Positions 22,386 to 35,372 of a stretch of DNA of 64,000 nt are shown here, piece by piece; the first letter of the stretch is position 1, and the number at the start of each line of letters is the position of its first letter. The DNA is from Balanoglossus misakiensis (taxonomy: Eukaryota > Hemichordata). The position numbers were made by a program, and so were the translations under genes. A model generated the notes under the pieces. The model worked only from the letters and a program-made list of their open reading frames with translations, was not told the origin of the DNA and ran no database searches. The stretch covers positions 10,354,001 to 10,418,000 of the forward strand of contig CM082587.2 in assembly GCA_040954595.2 (NCBI GenBank), written 5' to 3'.

Positions 22386-24692
22386 ATGGACGTCCAATTT
22401 GTTCGTGGCCATGTGATGTCAATTTTAAACAGTATAATCCATGAATTGGACAGTGAGCCTCAAGCAGAGAGAGTCGAAGACCTAGAACGAAGGTGCGAAA
22501 GTTTAGTGTGGTTGCTGGTTCAGGTGAATGCTGCGGGTTTGTGTAGTGGCCGAGTCGTTGAAGTTGTCAACTTAGCCAAGGGTGAACTACAACGGACGTT
22601 ATGTGTTGACGAGCACGAGTCTTACCAACCGGCTGTATTAACACCAGGTACTAGAGGACGACCGTCGTATTACATTCCTGAAGAGCAATTGAGGTTTTTA
22701 GTTGGTATGGGGTTCAGCGCTGGCAAGATTGCTAGTATGTTAGGTATTAGCGAACGCACTGTAAGACGCCGGCTCAGTTCTTACAGTATATCTGTTCGAG
22801 ATACCTACAGTACGATAACCGACGATGAACTAGATGTGCATGTTCGTGATATTCTCAGCGATTTCCCCAATTGCGGGTACAGGAGAATGGGGGGATTTCT
22901 TCTGAATAAAAAATTACGAGTCCAGCAGAACAGAATTAGAAGTGCTGTACGCAGAGTTGACCTACGAGGAGTGCTGATGCGGGGCTTGGAAATACGCTTG
23001 ACCCCTCGCAGAACCTTCAACGTATCTTCGCCACTTGCTCTTTGGCACATTGATGGGAACCACAAACTCATCAGGTATGTTCTTTTCATGCATAGCGCAT
23101 TGGTCAGCTTTTTTGTGTTTATCCTCTTACTGGCACAGTGATGAGAGTGAGACTTCAGGGTAATATTTGTGAGACTGTTTATAGTGTGACAAAACAATTT
23201 TTTTTTTTTTTTTAATTCATGTCTGTATAACTTAACTGTCCACTACAAAAAATATTTACATATGCTAATCTGACATACCAGCTTGGACTTGGTGTGCATT
23301 TTATTGGAGGTTTTACTACAAAAAGTATGCTAACAAATGTGTCAATGATACAAATTTAAGCACTCCAGGTCGGATAACTACAAAACTCTTTTACTGTTGG
23401 GCAATCATAATTTCCTCAATTTTGGTAATAAAACAGCTTCAAATCTGCATACAATACAAGAGTTACAAACCTGCATTAATGTTTTCTTTAATATTTATTC
23501 CAATCATTGCAATACTATATTTTATGGTTTATTTTTCATCTTTTTAGGTGGGGTTTAATAATTCATGGTGCAATTGATGGATACTCCAGGAAAATCATGT
23601 ACCTGCACTGTAGTGCTGACAACAAAGCCAACACTGTCCTGTCACTGTTTCAGCATGCAGTTGATTCACATGGTCTTCCTGCACGTGTCAGATCAGATAA
23701 AGGTATGGAAAATATAGAAGTGGCAAGGTTCATGTTGACTCATCCAGAAAGAGGGTACAATAGAGGAAGCCACATTGCAGGTAGCAGTGTGCACAATCAA
23801 AGGATTGAAAGACTTTGGAGGGACATGTACTCTGGTTGCATATTTGTGTTTTACGATATGCTATATTACATGGAGGATCAGATGATGTTGGACCCTACAA
23901 ATGAAGTGCATATGTTTTCTGTGCAGTTTGTTTACCTACCAAGAATAAATAGAGCATTGGAGTAATTTACAGGAGGATAGAATTGCCATGGTATAAGAAC
24001 AGCTGGACATCAGACCCCAAATCAATTGTGGATCAGAGGTTTGCTGCAAATATCAAATTCTGCTAGAACTGTTGCCAGAGAAGTCTTCTCACCAACACTA
24101 CAGGTAGAACTTTATATAAGTATCAGGGATGAGATAATCAATTAGCACCTCATCGGCTTGTTATTTTATAACCAGACATTTGCTGGTGCATTGGCTTCTG
24201 TACGTAAACAAGAAACGTGTGGAGCTGCCCACTCCTTCCAAAAAGTGTTATTTATTTTTTTTTTGGGGGGGGGGGAATTTAGAATTTGGGTCAGTATTAG
24301 ACCTACTGATATATGTAAAAAGTTACATTTGGCAAAATCACAACTTTTGTGCAACTCCACATTAAAGGTGAAATTTGACTTTGGGGTTCCTTTGAATGAA
24401 ATACAGCTGTGAAAATATTATTTGAAATGTAAAGAATGCTTTCTTGTGTTATGTCTTGTAGGATTTTGAATACTATGGTGTTGACTGGGATGGACCAATG
24501 CCATCACCAATGCATGGATCATCAGCTGAACCTGAAGAGATTGTTGTCCCAAACATTTCTCTAAACCTGACAGAGGACCAATATGAACAACTGTGTACAT
24601 TTGTAGACCCACTCTCTGAATCAGAAAATAATGGCATTGATTTGTATGTGCAGACTGTTGAAATAGTACAGACTTTTATGGAGAGTGAATGA
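22386..24692 (+). pseudogene. retroviral-integrase-like transposase of the 20.9-kb element (two nonsense codons)
   Basis: Three exons, 22386-23074, 23548-24103 and 24462-24692, join with GT-AG introns in correct phase to 491 codons. An N-terminal helical region precedes a Gly-Arg-Pro linker and a helix-turn-helix (about residues 90-130, containing GISERTVRRRL). The integrase core has Asp223 in WHIDGNH, Asp280 in RSDKG and Glu317 in QRIERLW, a D-x56-D-x36-E spacing typical of rve integrases. The C-terminus ends with an acidic segment (exon 3). TAA at 23963-23965 and TAG at 23978-23980 interrupt exon 2 beyond the catalytic core while the frame stays conserved after them. The start ATG lies just inside the terminal repeat. 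It would cut and join element ends in the nucleus; this copy is probably inactive. Confidence 0.88.
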
Positions 24693-25522
24693 AGTACATA
24701 ACATCTCAAATGTATTTGTAACAATATTGCATTCAAACATTCAGGTACAAATGACTTTATGAAAAATGCCATACATTTACTCGCATTACACATGTAGTAC
24801 ATGTATATGAACTTGCCTGGACAATTCCAAATTTAGTGAATGTATACAATGTTTTCTTTTCTATGAATTACCACAAGTTGGAGTGGGTTTATAATGAAAA
24901 TCTAACAGTTTCAGTCACTAGCTTGAATCTGTCGGGTTTCAATTGTAAGCCCATGCCAACTCCTGGTATTTTCCACCTATAACACGAATTTGCCTAGGGT
25001 GTTTTTGCACTTTAAGAATCTAGGTCGTAGGTCTAGTTACATCACGTCTGCATGTAATGGATTGTTAATAATAGTCAACATGTGAGTGGTAGTCAGCAGA
25101 AGTACCCCTGTGGAATAATAGAGGGTAGAGACCTGTGTTCAAACCCTAACATAAGTCAGAATAGAATCGAAATGGCGTAATATGTACAAAATTCACTCCC
25201 GAGACATACATGCCAGTTTGAAGTGAAAAAGTGTTTAAAAAGTGTCATTCTACTAAACAAAGCAGTTTCATACAAAATACACCATAAACCTAACCATAAT
25301 ACAGTTCTTTTTAGAGCTTAATTTGTCATAAACACTGAAACATAAAAATTTAAGTTTGTGTTGTTAAACCTACGTAGCATTTACATTACTGGGCAGCAAA
25401 GTGACCCATTGTTTTTACTTCATTTTTGGAGGTCAAAACTACGAAGGAGTTTTTATTTGCAATTTCACATTGACATTTTTGTTTTTTTTTCAGTAATTTG
25501 TAGTCCTTACCCTAAACGCATA
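24693..25522. other. non-coding stretch after the integrase gene
   Basis: AT-rich sequence with no supported gene. It presumably holds the 3' untranslated region of the integrase gene. Confidence 0.5.
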
Positions 25523-26200
25523 AGGCTGCATTCACAAACACCTCTGGAGGGGGGGAGAATTCAATTTTGTTTTACCGCTAATTTTCACATGCCCCCCGTA
25601 CACAACCCAAAATATTTTTCAAATCCCCCCCTTCCGAACTGCCAAAATTTTGAAATCCCCCCCCCCATTTTCTTTCACAGAGCAAAACACATCACCTATC
25701 TATCTTGTAAAATAGAAAACAGTGCTCCCATGAAAAGAATTTGAAATCAGTGGTTATTAAAACTGAACATTGTTATTATTTTTTAAGCATTTGTATTGTG
25801 TGTTGGGAGACATTGTAAACCGAGAATTGAAGGGTGTGGGAGGGGGTGTCTCCCTCCCACGTAAGAAAATTTTATAAAATACAGAGCTCAAAGCTGCATT
25901 TTAATGAACCCGGCAAAAGCAAATTAACTCAACTAACCGGTATGTTGGGGAGGACAAATTTAACCGTCACCGCTCAAAGTTATCATGGGGTGGGGGCAAG
26001 TCCCCTGACCTGGGACACTAGATAAACCAGTCAATGATTGAAAGGTGTTGATGAATGGACTCCAAATAAATATTTAGTCGTGAAAGTTTTCAAGTCCCCC
26101 CCCCCTTTCAGTCCCTAAATTATTTCAAATCCCCCCCTTACATACCCTCAATTTTTTCAAATCCCCCCCCCCCCTCCAGAGGTGTTTGAGAATGCAGCCT
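25523..26200. mobile_element. C/G-run MITE with AGGCTGCATTC inverted ends
   Basis: The left end AGGCTGCATTCACAAACACC and the right end GGTGTTTGAGAATGCAGCCT are inverted copies, continuing through CTCTGGAGGGGG and CCCCCTCCAGAG. Several C runs (25625-25665, 26096-26180) follow TTCAAATC and look like internal sub-repeats. No coding frame. Length is about 678 bp; the target duplication is not clear (TA/AA flanks). Confidence 0.75.
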
Positions 26201-27068
26201 AATGAACCAGTTTACCAAACTTGATTTTAGCCCCATTGCAGGGCACAATCACATAAATATTGAGGCATGATGCCAACAAATCATGTATATGTATGTACAT
26301 GGGTACTTAGTATTTCAAAACTGTTATATGACATGACAACAGAATTCTTTTCAAGTTTTTTATTGAACAATGAAACCTTTAAAAGTACATAAACAACAAA
26401 TGCAAAAGTTTAGGGGCTATTTATCAAACACTACCAATTGAAAGACTAATTCTGAAATATCTGAACATGAAAACATGTCAGGGTTCCTTCCCCTACGAGG
26501 GCACTGTTGGCGGGGGCTTGACTGTACAGCAACATGTGTGTAACAGCTTTCAGATGCAGGGCAGACCTGTTGATTGTAGTGATGCTATATTTTGATAGCA
26601 ATGACATGCTGAGGTTGAATTTTTCAATATCTCAGAGCTAAATGACATGACAGGAACTTGGACAAGACTTCAGGGCATGAATGTTCTATGTCTGCAGCCA
26701 TACTATTCGTAAATAAACAGTGCCTTCTGAGAGAAAGTTTCCTTTAAATTTTTGTTTCAGATATTTCAGAAATCAATTAATCCTTTGTATCTAGTAACAA
26801 TGAGGACATTGATATCCTGATCTATTCAGATTTCCATGACACCTGTGTGAATACCAATATTTCTCTATAGAACTTATCCTATGTAGAACTAATTGCACTT
26901 TGTGTTACAAAATAATGTTAATACCTGTTGGTTTGAAACCTTTATTTCCAGATGAGTTACGAGTACCATGTTACTTAGATCCTGGATTAATATTAATATG
27001 TCACCTGTACTGTACGTAAAGGCAGAGGAGTAATGTTAATATAGGAACTAAGTAACATCAAAATAGAA
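26201..27068. other. non-coding stretch inside the 20.9-kb element
   Basis: No gene or repeat structure recognised. Confidence 0.45.
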
Positions 27069-28621
27069 ATATAGCTGCAAGCAGCGATGACGGGCCCAAG
27101 CTTAAGCCGAAGGTCAAAGGTCATAAGCGGTCACCCGAAATTTTGGCAAGAAATTTTGACCCCATACTGGTCCGTGTCCCACAAGAACAAAATCTCTAGC
27201 CCTATTGGTTCGCCTACAATTAGGTATGCGCATAATTAATGAGATAAAGTGTAAGGCTCCATCAGGAGTTCCATCCCTCCAAATGCCAAGGCTGTATCTG
27301 CTGTGGATGCCGAGATATGGTAAATTAGGTCAAAGGTCACCTGAGGTCACCCAAAATTTGGGCAAAAAATTTTGACCCCATACTGGTCCATGTTCAGCAT
27401 AAATCAAACCTCTAGCCCTATTGGTTAGCCTGGAATTAGGTATGCACATAATTAATGAGATAAGCAGGTGTCACAGGTGACCCCAATTTTGGCTTTTCAA
27501 TTTTAGTCCCAACCCTCCAAACGCCAAGTCTGTACCTGCTCTGGATGCGGAAATATAGGAAAGTAGGTCAAAGGTCACCTGAGGTCATCCAAAATTTAGG
27601 CAATTTTTTTTAACCCCATTCTGGTCCATGTCCCACAAGCACGAAACCTCTAACCCTACTGGTTAGCCTGTAATTAGGTATGCACATAATTAATGAGATA
27701 TGCAGGTGTCACAGGTGACCCCCATTTTGGCTTTTCAACTTTAGTCCCAACCCTCCAAACGCCAAGTCTGTACCTGCTGTGGATGCCGAGATATAGGAAA
27801 GTAGGTCAAAGGTCACCTGAGGTCACCCAAAATTTGGGCAAGAAATTTTGACCCTATACTGGTCCATGTCTCACAAGAACGAAACCTCTAGCCCTCTTAG
27901 TTAGCCCAGAATTAGGTATGCACATAATTAATGAGTTAAGCAGGTGTTACAGGTGAGACTAAACTTGTGCCTTTTATTTTGGTGCTATTGTGCTCACTGA
28001 CCAATAGACAGTCACTGTACAGGACTATTGCACAGACCTGAATTCCACAATAAGACATAGACATAGCTTAACCATAGAGGTATAATTAAAGGTATAAATT
28101 TAATAAAAAAATTAATATAAAAAAATCGGTCGATTTTTCATATTATTTTTTTTCGCTTAAAATTATTGACAAATGCTAGGCTAGCTGCACACCAAAGTTG
28201 GAGATGGTCGGCCTAACAGATTTTGAGATATGTATGCATATTTATCCAAAATACGATGTGGTCATAGCTTTACTATGTGAAGTATAGGCCGATGGCTTGG
28301 GCGAAAAAAATATGAAAAATAATACTTAAAAATCTTCTTCTCAAAATTGACATGGCCTATGGCCTTGACATTTGGCATGTAGAACCCTGGCCATATGGCC
28401 CACAAAGTATCTTAACAGAATTCTGATATCTCCATTCATATGCAAATTAGGCCAAATTGAAAATTTTGCCCATATATGGTCATCAGGTCACATGACTAAT
28501 TACACATTCACAAGGGTACTGCACCAGCTCTCATAGCCCTGCACCATTGTGCCAAATGTGAGATTTGTAGGTTCAGCCGTTTTCAAGATCTAGCTGGACA
28601 AAAAAACGACACAAGAAGAAG

Positions 28622-28653
<32 letters not shown>

Positions 28654-28709
28654 GAAGAAAAACCCCAGTAATACCAATAGGGCCCAAGCCTGCTGGGCTT
28701 GGGCCCTAA
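27069..28709 (+). mobile_element. non-autonomous Helitron2-like element, complete
   Basis: The 5' end ATATAGCTGCAAGCAGC is followed by GGGCCCAAGC. The 3' end is a GC-rich hairpin (28680-28706: GGGCCCAAGCC, loop, GGCTTGGGCCC) and then CTAA. The body is three to four diverged units of about 230 bp, each with the DR1 motif AGGTCAAAGGTCA and GCACATAATTAATGAG, then a shared 3' region and a GAA repeat. The complementarity between GGGCCCAAGC near the 5' end and GCTTGGGCCC at the 3' end is an asymmetric inverted repeat as described for Helitron2/Helentron elements. No coding capacity. Confidence 0.78.
27327..27815 (+). promoter_or_regulatory. three perfect DR1 nuclear-receptor motifs in a Helitron2-like element
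   Basis: AGGTCAAAGGTCA occurs at 27327-27339, 27565-27577 and 27803-27815, each followed by CCTGAGGTCA. It is the consensus DR1 site for HNF4/RXR/COUP-type receptors. Binding in this organism is untested. Confidence 0.55.
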
Positions 28710-28834
28710 TTATCAGTTTAAGTACTTAGCACCTGTTTTTTGATAAGTAGCCTGTAAATACATTAGTACATTGAAAGTCAAATACAATTCTGCTGGATTC
28801 AAAGTTGTCCAGGCTGAAACGATGACAACAAACA

Positions 28835-30812
28835 GTCTTCGGACTGAGCGCGAAAAGTGGGCGTGTCCATTATCACTCATTAAGTATTCAAAAAGGCTGA
28901 CTACGCTGTCGAGTGTCCGGAAAATTACGGTCGGAAACAGAAATTACAAGTCACAGTGTCTCCAACACGAAAAAAATCCAGCGAGCTTAGCTTTTAACAA
29001 AGAACTGACATTAAGTTCCTTACTCGCTGTGACAAATCCAAAAACCGACGTGATTTTTTTACAAAAATTAACTCAGAAAAAACATCAACACTTGAATTTA
29101 CCAGCCCCGCACTGCAAATTGCATGGCGATGCCTATGGAACTGACCAAAATTTGACAGATCGTGGTTGCTAAAATGGTGCTGGTGCAATATTTCAGCATA
29201 TGCAGCAAGCTGCGAAACCTGCCGTTTCCCAGACGACTTTGTCTGAGCAATGAACCTCAATTGAATGACGAGAAACAACAATTTCTCAATGACTTTCAGT
29301 CTGCCGACTGATGACCCCAAAATGTTATGACCTTTTGAATACGCCAACCAGTGGGTGTCATTTAGTGCACGTGATATGCTAAATAGCGTTACTATTTCTA
29401 TGGCGCCATGGTAACGTAAACAACATGCGTCAATCTCCCGCCAAGAAAGGCAAGGCTTCACGCTTTTGCTCAAAGTTTATTCGATACATCCAAGTTTGTT
29501 GTAAACAAATATCTGAATATTTATATATAAGATCATGTCAGTTATGAGTATATCTACCCACCCATTGATCAATGATGCTGTCATCAGGCTTGAACGTCAT
29601 GAAAGGGGCGTTGATATCTCTGTGTCAGAGACTGACCCATGTGATTAGGGTACACACATGGGCTCTAGTGGGGTAATTCTGCATGTAATCGCGGTTCTTA
29701 TGGAAGTCAGAGGAAGTAAATATGCGTGTTTGTTCCAGATGCGTCTCTTTTTTCGCTGTTGGAGTCTTATTTTGGCTGATTGCGGGATACATGACTGCAA
29801 GCACTTCCCTTGAAATTGGTATTAAATTCACAAAACCGTTGAAAAACGACATGGTGCATGCATCCACGCGAGGTATCTGTGTTCGATCGGTGTGATTACG
29901 AAATAACAACATGTATCGTAAGTATTTTGGGCACTGCGGACGGTCGTACCTGATAAATTATTGATTGAAGGCCCACAAACATTCATAACCAAAATATCGA
30001 CAAACTACGTTTTACGCCTCACTTCGAGTGGCTGCATATTTTTTTAGAGGCTTAGCACTAGCTAAAATAGGTTCGTATGATAAGAATAAAGTATCTATGA
30101 CCCCAGAAATTCGAGTTTGAATAGTTTTCACTCTTTGGATGAAAAGGCACAAAAAATCAAACAAATCACTGCATTTTCACCCAAAAACAGTGTGTGCCAG
30201 GAAGACCCTGTCAGAAAGTGTGGAATTTACGGGTAAGATGTTCTGGACGAAAAAATGAGCATAAGAGGTGATGAGTGATTAAAATAAACACTCTGTATGA
30301 CATTTGCGTCTGGATTTTTTTTACTACGACACGGCAAAATCACGGTATTTTGCTACAAAATCGCCAATTTAACAACAACAATTGGAGACGTCCCACAGTC
30401 TCTATTCAGTCGTTGATCATGATATACGATAGTTTCCAACAAAGTTCTAATGAAATAGAGTATATACCACGTTTTTTCTCGTCCATTGAAGCTTTGGATG
30501 AAAAGGCACAAAAAATCAAAGTTGGTATATGCCTCTGAAGGCTAAAATAGAAGGGGTCAAAGGTAACTCTTTTATTTTTATTTTTCGCAAATCTACCGAA
30601 TTCATCTTTGATTCTCTTATTGCTTTATTTCAATAATTTTCACAAAGATAACGAAATCTGTCAAGTACTCTCAAAACATGGAAAAAAATTGGATTGAAAT
30701 CTCTCCACGTACGCTGGGTTCTTGGCCGCCATAACAGAGGTCAATGAGTGCTGAAATTTCCCAGCATGCTTTGCGGTGTTTTGATAATGGGAATCGCGCT
30801 CAGTCCGAAGAC
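28835..30812. mobile_element. 1,978-bp element with 18-bp perfect inverted ends (copy 1)
   Basis: GTCTTCGGACTGAGCGCG at 28835 is perfectly inverted at the right end (to 30812). The flanks give no obvious target duplication. The frames of 133, 159, 95 and 87 codons inside have no recognised domain and overlap each other on both strands, so I do not call them genes. A direct repeat GGATGAAAAGGCACAAAAAA occurs at about 30138 and 30497. Confidence 0.65.
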
Positions 30813-31804
30813 ATTTTGCAACAAGTAAATGTATAATATTAATGTAATAAATTTACATTGTGCTTCAAACTCCCATCATATATAGAAACTGTCCACATGA
30901 TGAGTTTAGGTATTTAGTCTATCTAAAGATGCATCTCCTGAAAGAGCATTTATTGATGTATTTCCAACCAATTTTTCCAGTATACAGAAGTATACATGTT
31001 TACAGTTTGGCTAACACTATAAGCAGTGCTGTATTAGTAAGAAGATTTCTGAATACCTTTTGCACATGAACATTGTTCCCATCTTGAAAATGTGTTGCAT
31101 ATGGGGTAGTAGTTCTGCTTACTTCATTGTTGCCGGTGTATTTCAATGGGAAGCCTGATTGCAACAATGATGTACCTCACCCTCCAACAGAGTCAATGTG
31201 CCCCAAAGTGTAACGCAATTTTCCAACACAGTGCAACACACACCTTGACAGGACCTATTTTGCATTCATGATGGCTAGGACTACTAAACATAATAATATA
31301 ATAATAACAGAAATTTTTTGAAAAAAGCTGAAAACTTTTGTTACATTATTGAAAGCAACTTTTGTAAGTGTTTTACCAATTTTGTATCCGCCTTTTTTGA
31401 AGCAGTTTCTTTTTTTGGTTCTAAATGACAAATGAGATTGAATATAACACAGCAGGCATCTAGCCATGTGCATGGATATAAAATACTAACGGGTAGCTGT
31501 AGCTGTTATCTGTAATCTCATTTCGTCACTCCATTCATAGGTACCGTAATTACCTACTTTTATTTTACAGAAGCACCGGCACATTGATACAAAAATGCCA
31601 CGGTTTTGGGAATTTCTGGTAGAGACTGGATATGTTTTAGTGAATGCTTAATCTTGTCTTCCCACAAGCAGAATAAAAGCTGTGTAACGACTGTAAGAGC
31701 ATTTAATATGAAACGAATGCATGAAAAAAGGGCTCAAAGAAGATAAACTTTGCTCCTTCAAACCTGAATTCATGATGAAACAAGTCATCAATTGATGAGA
31801 CAGT

Positions 31805-31916
31805 AAACACATGATGACTGACATATTCGGGCAACAGTGTATTTTGATGACCGAAGGCGTGTTTTCCCGAGGTCATCAAAAACTGTTGCCCGAATATGTC
31901 AGTCATCATGTGTTTT
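31805..31916. repeat. long foldback hairpin (copy 1)
   Basis: The left arm 31805-31852 and right arm 31871-31916 pair almost completely (core ATGACTGACATATTCGGGCA), with an 18-base loop. It could be a foldback MITE or a cruciform. Confidence 0.8.
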
Positions 31917-32599
31917 ATAACACACCAAACACCACATCTAGACAACAGTACCTGGCAGAAACCGATCAAACTGATGCTCTAGGGAACAGCTCGAAATGAC
32001 TAAGGTCACGTGACGGCGTATTGACGAATCACGGTTTGCTGCATGCCGAGCTATAATATGCATATGTTGACTGGCCATGAGGGCATCAGCATACGTCTGT
32101 AACCCAAGGGACTGTGAGTCACCCCCTAAAACGGACTGTTTCCCGAGGCCGAGTGTTTTGTAACATCTCATCCACAGCTACGGATAAGAACTCACGATAC
32201 ACCAAGACTATGGTGAAATTTCTCGACTATAGTTCCCCATCTTTGTTTACTTTCCATTTCGTGCATGCGCAATATATAGTTTCTGAAATGAGGGGGCATC
32301 ATTTTTTGGCGGGCAACAGTTCCAACAACTGATGACTGATGACATAGTTTTATATGGATCAGCACAAAAAGAATGCATGCCATGTGACTATCAATTGATG
32401 AATGAGAACACAGACTTTGGATGAGGTGTGTTACAATCCCTACAATCTATATAAGTTTCCTGGCAGCAAGTATAGGGATTTTCACCCTAATGACATGTAA
32501 ATTATGTCATGCACAAATCAGGTGGAGCACCCGCGTGTGACTGTGTCTTACAGTCTAAGATAAGCAACGTAAACATCTGTCAATGAGTTAAGTCGTTAA

Positions 32600-32826
32600 C
32601 TAGTAACATCCAAAGCCCACTCCTTGGCATAATACAGTATTGTCAAAAGATCTCTGAAAGTCCTTGTAGTCCACGAAGTGAACTGAAAGAATCAGCTCAT
32701 CAGTACAGACACGTGGGTCTGGAAGCTGCTTTGCACTGGCTGTACTGAACTTGATGTAGATGTTTGATGGAACTTCTCTGTACCTAGTTATGAACTGCAT
32801 CACATCATATACATTGGGCTTGTCAT
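32600..32826 (-). pseudogene. orphan duplicate of the last HECT exon
   Basis: This copy is identical to exon 7 of the ligase gene (37160-37386), including the acceptor TTTGTTTTAG, the catalytic-type Cys (codon 32705-32707) and the stop. No other HECT exon lies between it and the complete last exon, so it could only be used by skipping exon 7. It results from the tandem duplication. Confidence 0.85.
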
Positions 32827-33181
32827 CTAAAACAAATCCAAATGTCACAAGATGAGCACTGGGAAGAATGTCTATATACTTATCAATGGAATCAAATGGC
32901 TTTCTGTTAGTCTAATGATTTGAAATGCCATATGGTAAAAATCTGTGTAAACCTGAAATAATACTCAAATTATTGCATTATGAAATTATACTATTTTAAG
33001 AGTACATGTAGGACTTTCATCTTGACTCCACATATATGGTCATCAGGTCACATGACTAATTACACATTCACAAGGGTACTGCACCAGCTCTCATAGCCCT
33101 GCACCATTGTGCCAAATGTGAGATTTGTAGGTTCAGCCGTTTTCAAGATCTAGCTGGACAAAAAAACGACACAAGAAGAAG

Positions 33182-33213
<32 letters not shown>

Positions 33214-33394
33214 GAAGAAAAACCCCAGTAATACCAATAGGGCCCAAGCCTGCTGGGCTTGGGCCCTAATTATCAGTTTAAGTACTTAGCACCTGTTTTT
33301 TGATAAGTAGCCTGTAAATACATTAGTACATTGAAAGTCAAATACAATTCTGCTGGATTCAAAGTTGTCCAGGCTGAAACGATGACAACAAACA

Positions 33395-35372
33395 GTCTTC
33401 GGACTGAGCGCGAAAAGTGGGCGTGTCCATTATCACTCATTAAGTATTCAAAAAGGCTGACTACGCTGTCGAGTGTCCGGAAAATTACGGTCGGAAACAG
33501 AAATTACAAGTCACAGTGTCTCCAACACGAAAAAAATCCAGCGAGCTTAGCTTTTAACAAAGAACTGACATTAAGTTCCTTACTCGCTGTGACAAATCCA
33601 AAAACCGACGTGATTTTTTTACAAAAATTAACTCAGAAAAAACATCAACACTTGAATTTACCAGCCCCGCACTGCAAATTGCATGGCGATGCCTATGGAA
33701 CTGACCAAAATTTGACAGATCGTGGTTGCTAAAATGGTGCTGGTGCAATATTTCAGCATATGCAGCAAGCTGCGAAACCTGCCGTTTCCCAGACGACTTT
33801 GTCTGAGCAATGAACCTCAATTGAATGACGAGAAACAACAATTTCTCAATGACTTTCAGTCTGCCGACTGATGACCCCAAAATGTTATGACCTTTTGAAT
33901 ACGCCAACCAGTGGGTGTCATTTAGTGCACGTGATATGCTAAATAGCGTTACTATTTCTATGGCGCCATGGTAACGTAAACAACATGCGTCAATCTCCCG
34001 CCAAGAAAGGCAAGGCTTCACGCTTTTGCTCAAAGTTTATTCGATACATCCAAGTTTGTTGTAAACAAATATCTGAATATTTATATATAAGATCATGTCA
34101 GTTATGAGTATATCTACCCACCCATTGATCAATGATGCTGTCATCAGGCTTGAACGTCATGAAAGGGGCGTTGATATCTCTGTGTCAGAGACTGACCCAT
34201 GTGATTAGGGTACACACATGGGCTCTAGTGGGGTAATTCTGCATGTAATCGCGGTTCTTATGGAAGTCAGAGGAAGTAAATATGCGTGTTTGTTCCAGAT
34301 GCGTCTCTTTTTTCGCTGTTGGAGTCTTATTTTGGCTGATTGCGGGATACATGACTGCAAGCACTTCCCTTGAAATTGGTATTAAATTCACAAAACCGTT
34401 GAAAAACGACATGGTGCATGCATCCACGCGAGGTATCTGTGTTCGATCGGTGTGATTACGAAATAACAACATGTATCGTAAGTATTTTGGGCACTGCGGA
34501 CGGTCGTACCTGATAAATTATTGATTGAAGGCCCACAAACATTCATAACCAAAATATCGACAAACTACGTTTTACGCCTCACTTCGAGTGGCTGCATATT
34601 TTTTTAGAGGCTTAGCACTAGCTAAAATAGGTTCGTATGATAAGAATAAAGTATCTATGACCCCAGAAATTCGAGTTTGAATAGTTTTCACTCTTTGGAT
34701 GAAAAGGCACAAAAAATCAAACAAATCACTGCATTTTCACCCAAAAACAGTGTGTGCCAGGAAGACCCTGTCAGAAAGTGTGGAATTTACGGGTAAGATG
34801 TTCTGGACGAAAAAATGAGCATAAGAGGTGATGAGTGATTAAAATAAACACTCTGTATGACATTTGCGTCTGGATTTTTTTTACTACGACACGGCAAAAT
34901 CACGGTATTTTGCTACAAAATCGCCAATTTAACAACAACAATTGGAGACGTCCCACAGTCTCTATTCAGTCGTTGATCATGATATACGATAGTTTCCAAC
35001 AAAGTTCTAATGAAATAGAGTATATACCACGTTTTTTCTCGTCCATTGAAGCTTTGGATGAAAAGGCACAAAAAATCAAAGTTGGTATATGCCTCTGAAG
35101 GCTAAAATAGAAGGGGTCAAAGGTAACTCTTTTATTTTTATTTTTCGCAAATCTACCGAATTCATCTTTGATTCTCTTATTGCTTTATTTCAATAATTTT
35201 CACAAAGATAACGAAATCTGTCAAGTACTCTCAAAACATGGAAAAAAATTGGATTGAAATCTCTCCACGTACGCTGGGTTCTTGGCCGCCATAACAGAGG
35301 TCAATGAGTGCTGAAATTTCCCAGCATGCTTTGCGGTGTTTTGATAATGGGAATCGCGCTCAGTCCGAAGAC
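33395..35372. mobile_element. 1,978-bp element with 18-bp perfect inverted ends (copy 2)
   Basis: The second copy arose by the 4,560-bp tandem duplication, not by separate transposition, since the flanks are identical as well. Confidence 0.65.

Larger units (their letters stand above)
28471..33030. repeat. 4,560-bp tandem duplication, copy 1
   Basis: Sequence from CATATATGGTC at 28471 to GACTCCA at 33030 recurs at 33031-37590 with an offset of exactly 4,560. I noted one substitution (31951 C versus 36511 T). Copy 1 starts inside the Helitron2-like element and ends upstream of the intron between HECT exons 6 and 7. Confidence 0.95.

Noticed and set aside
28771-29473. Overlapping 133- and 159-codon frames, duplicated at 33331-34033
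   Set aside because: They lie on opposite strands over the same bases inside a non-coding-looking element, without a domain. Their duplication follows the 4,560-bp copy and is not evidence of selection.
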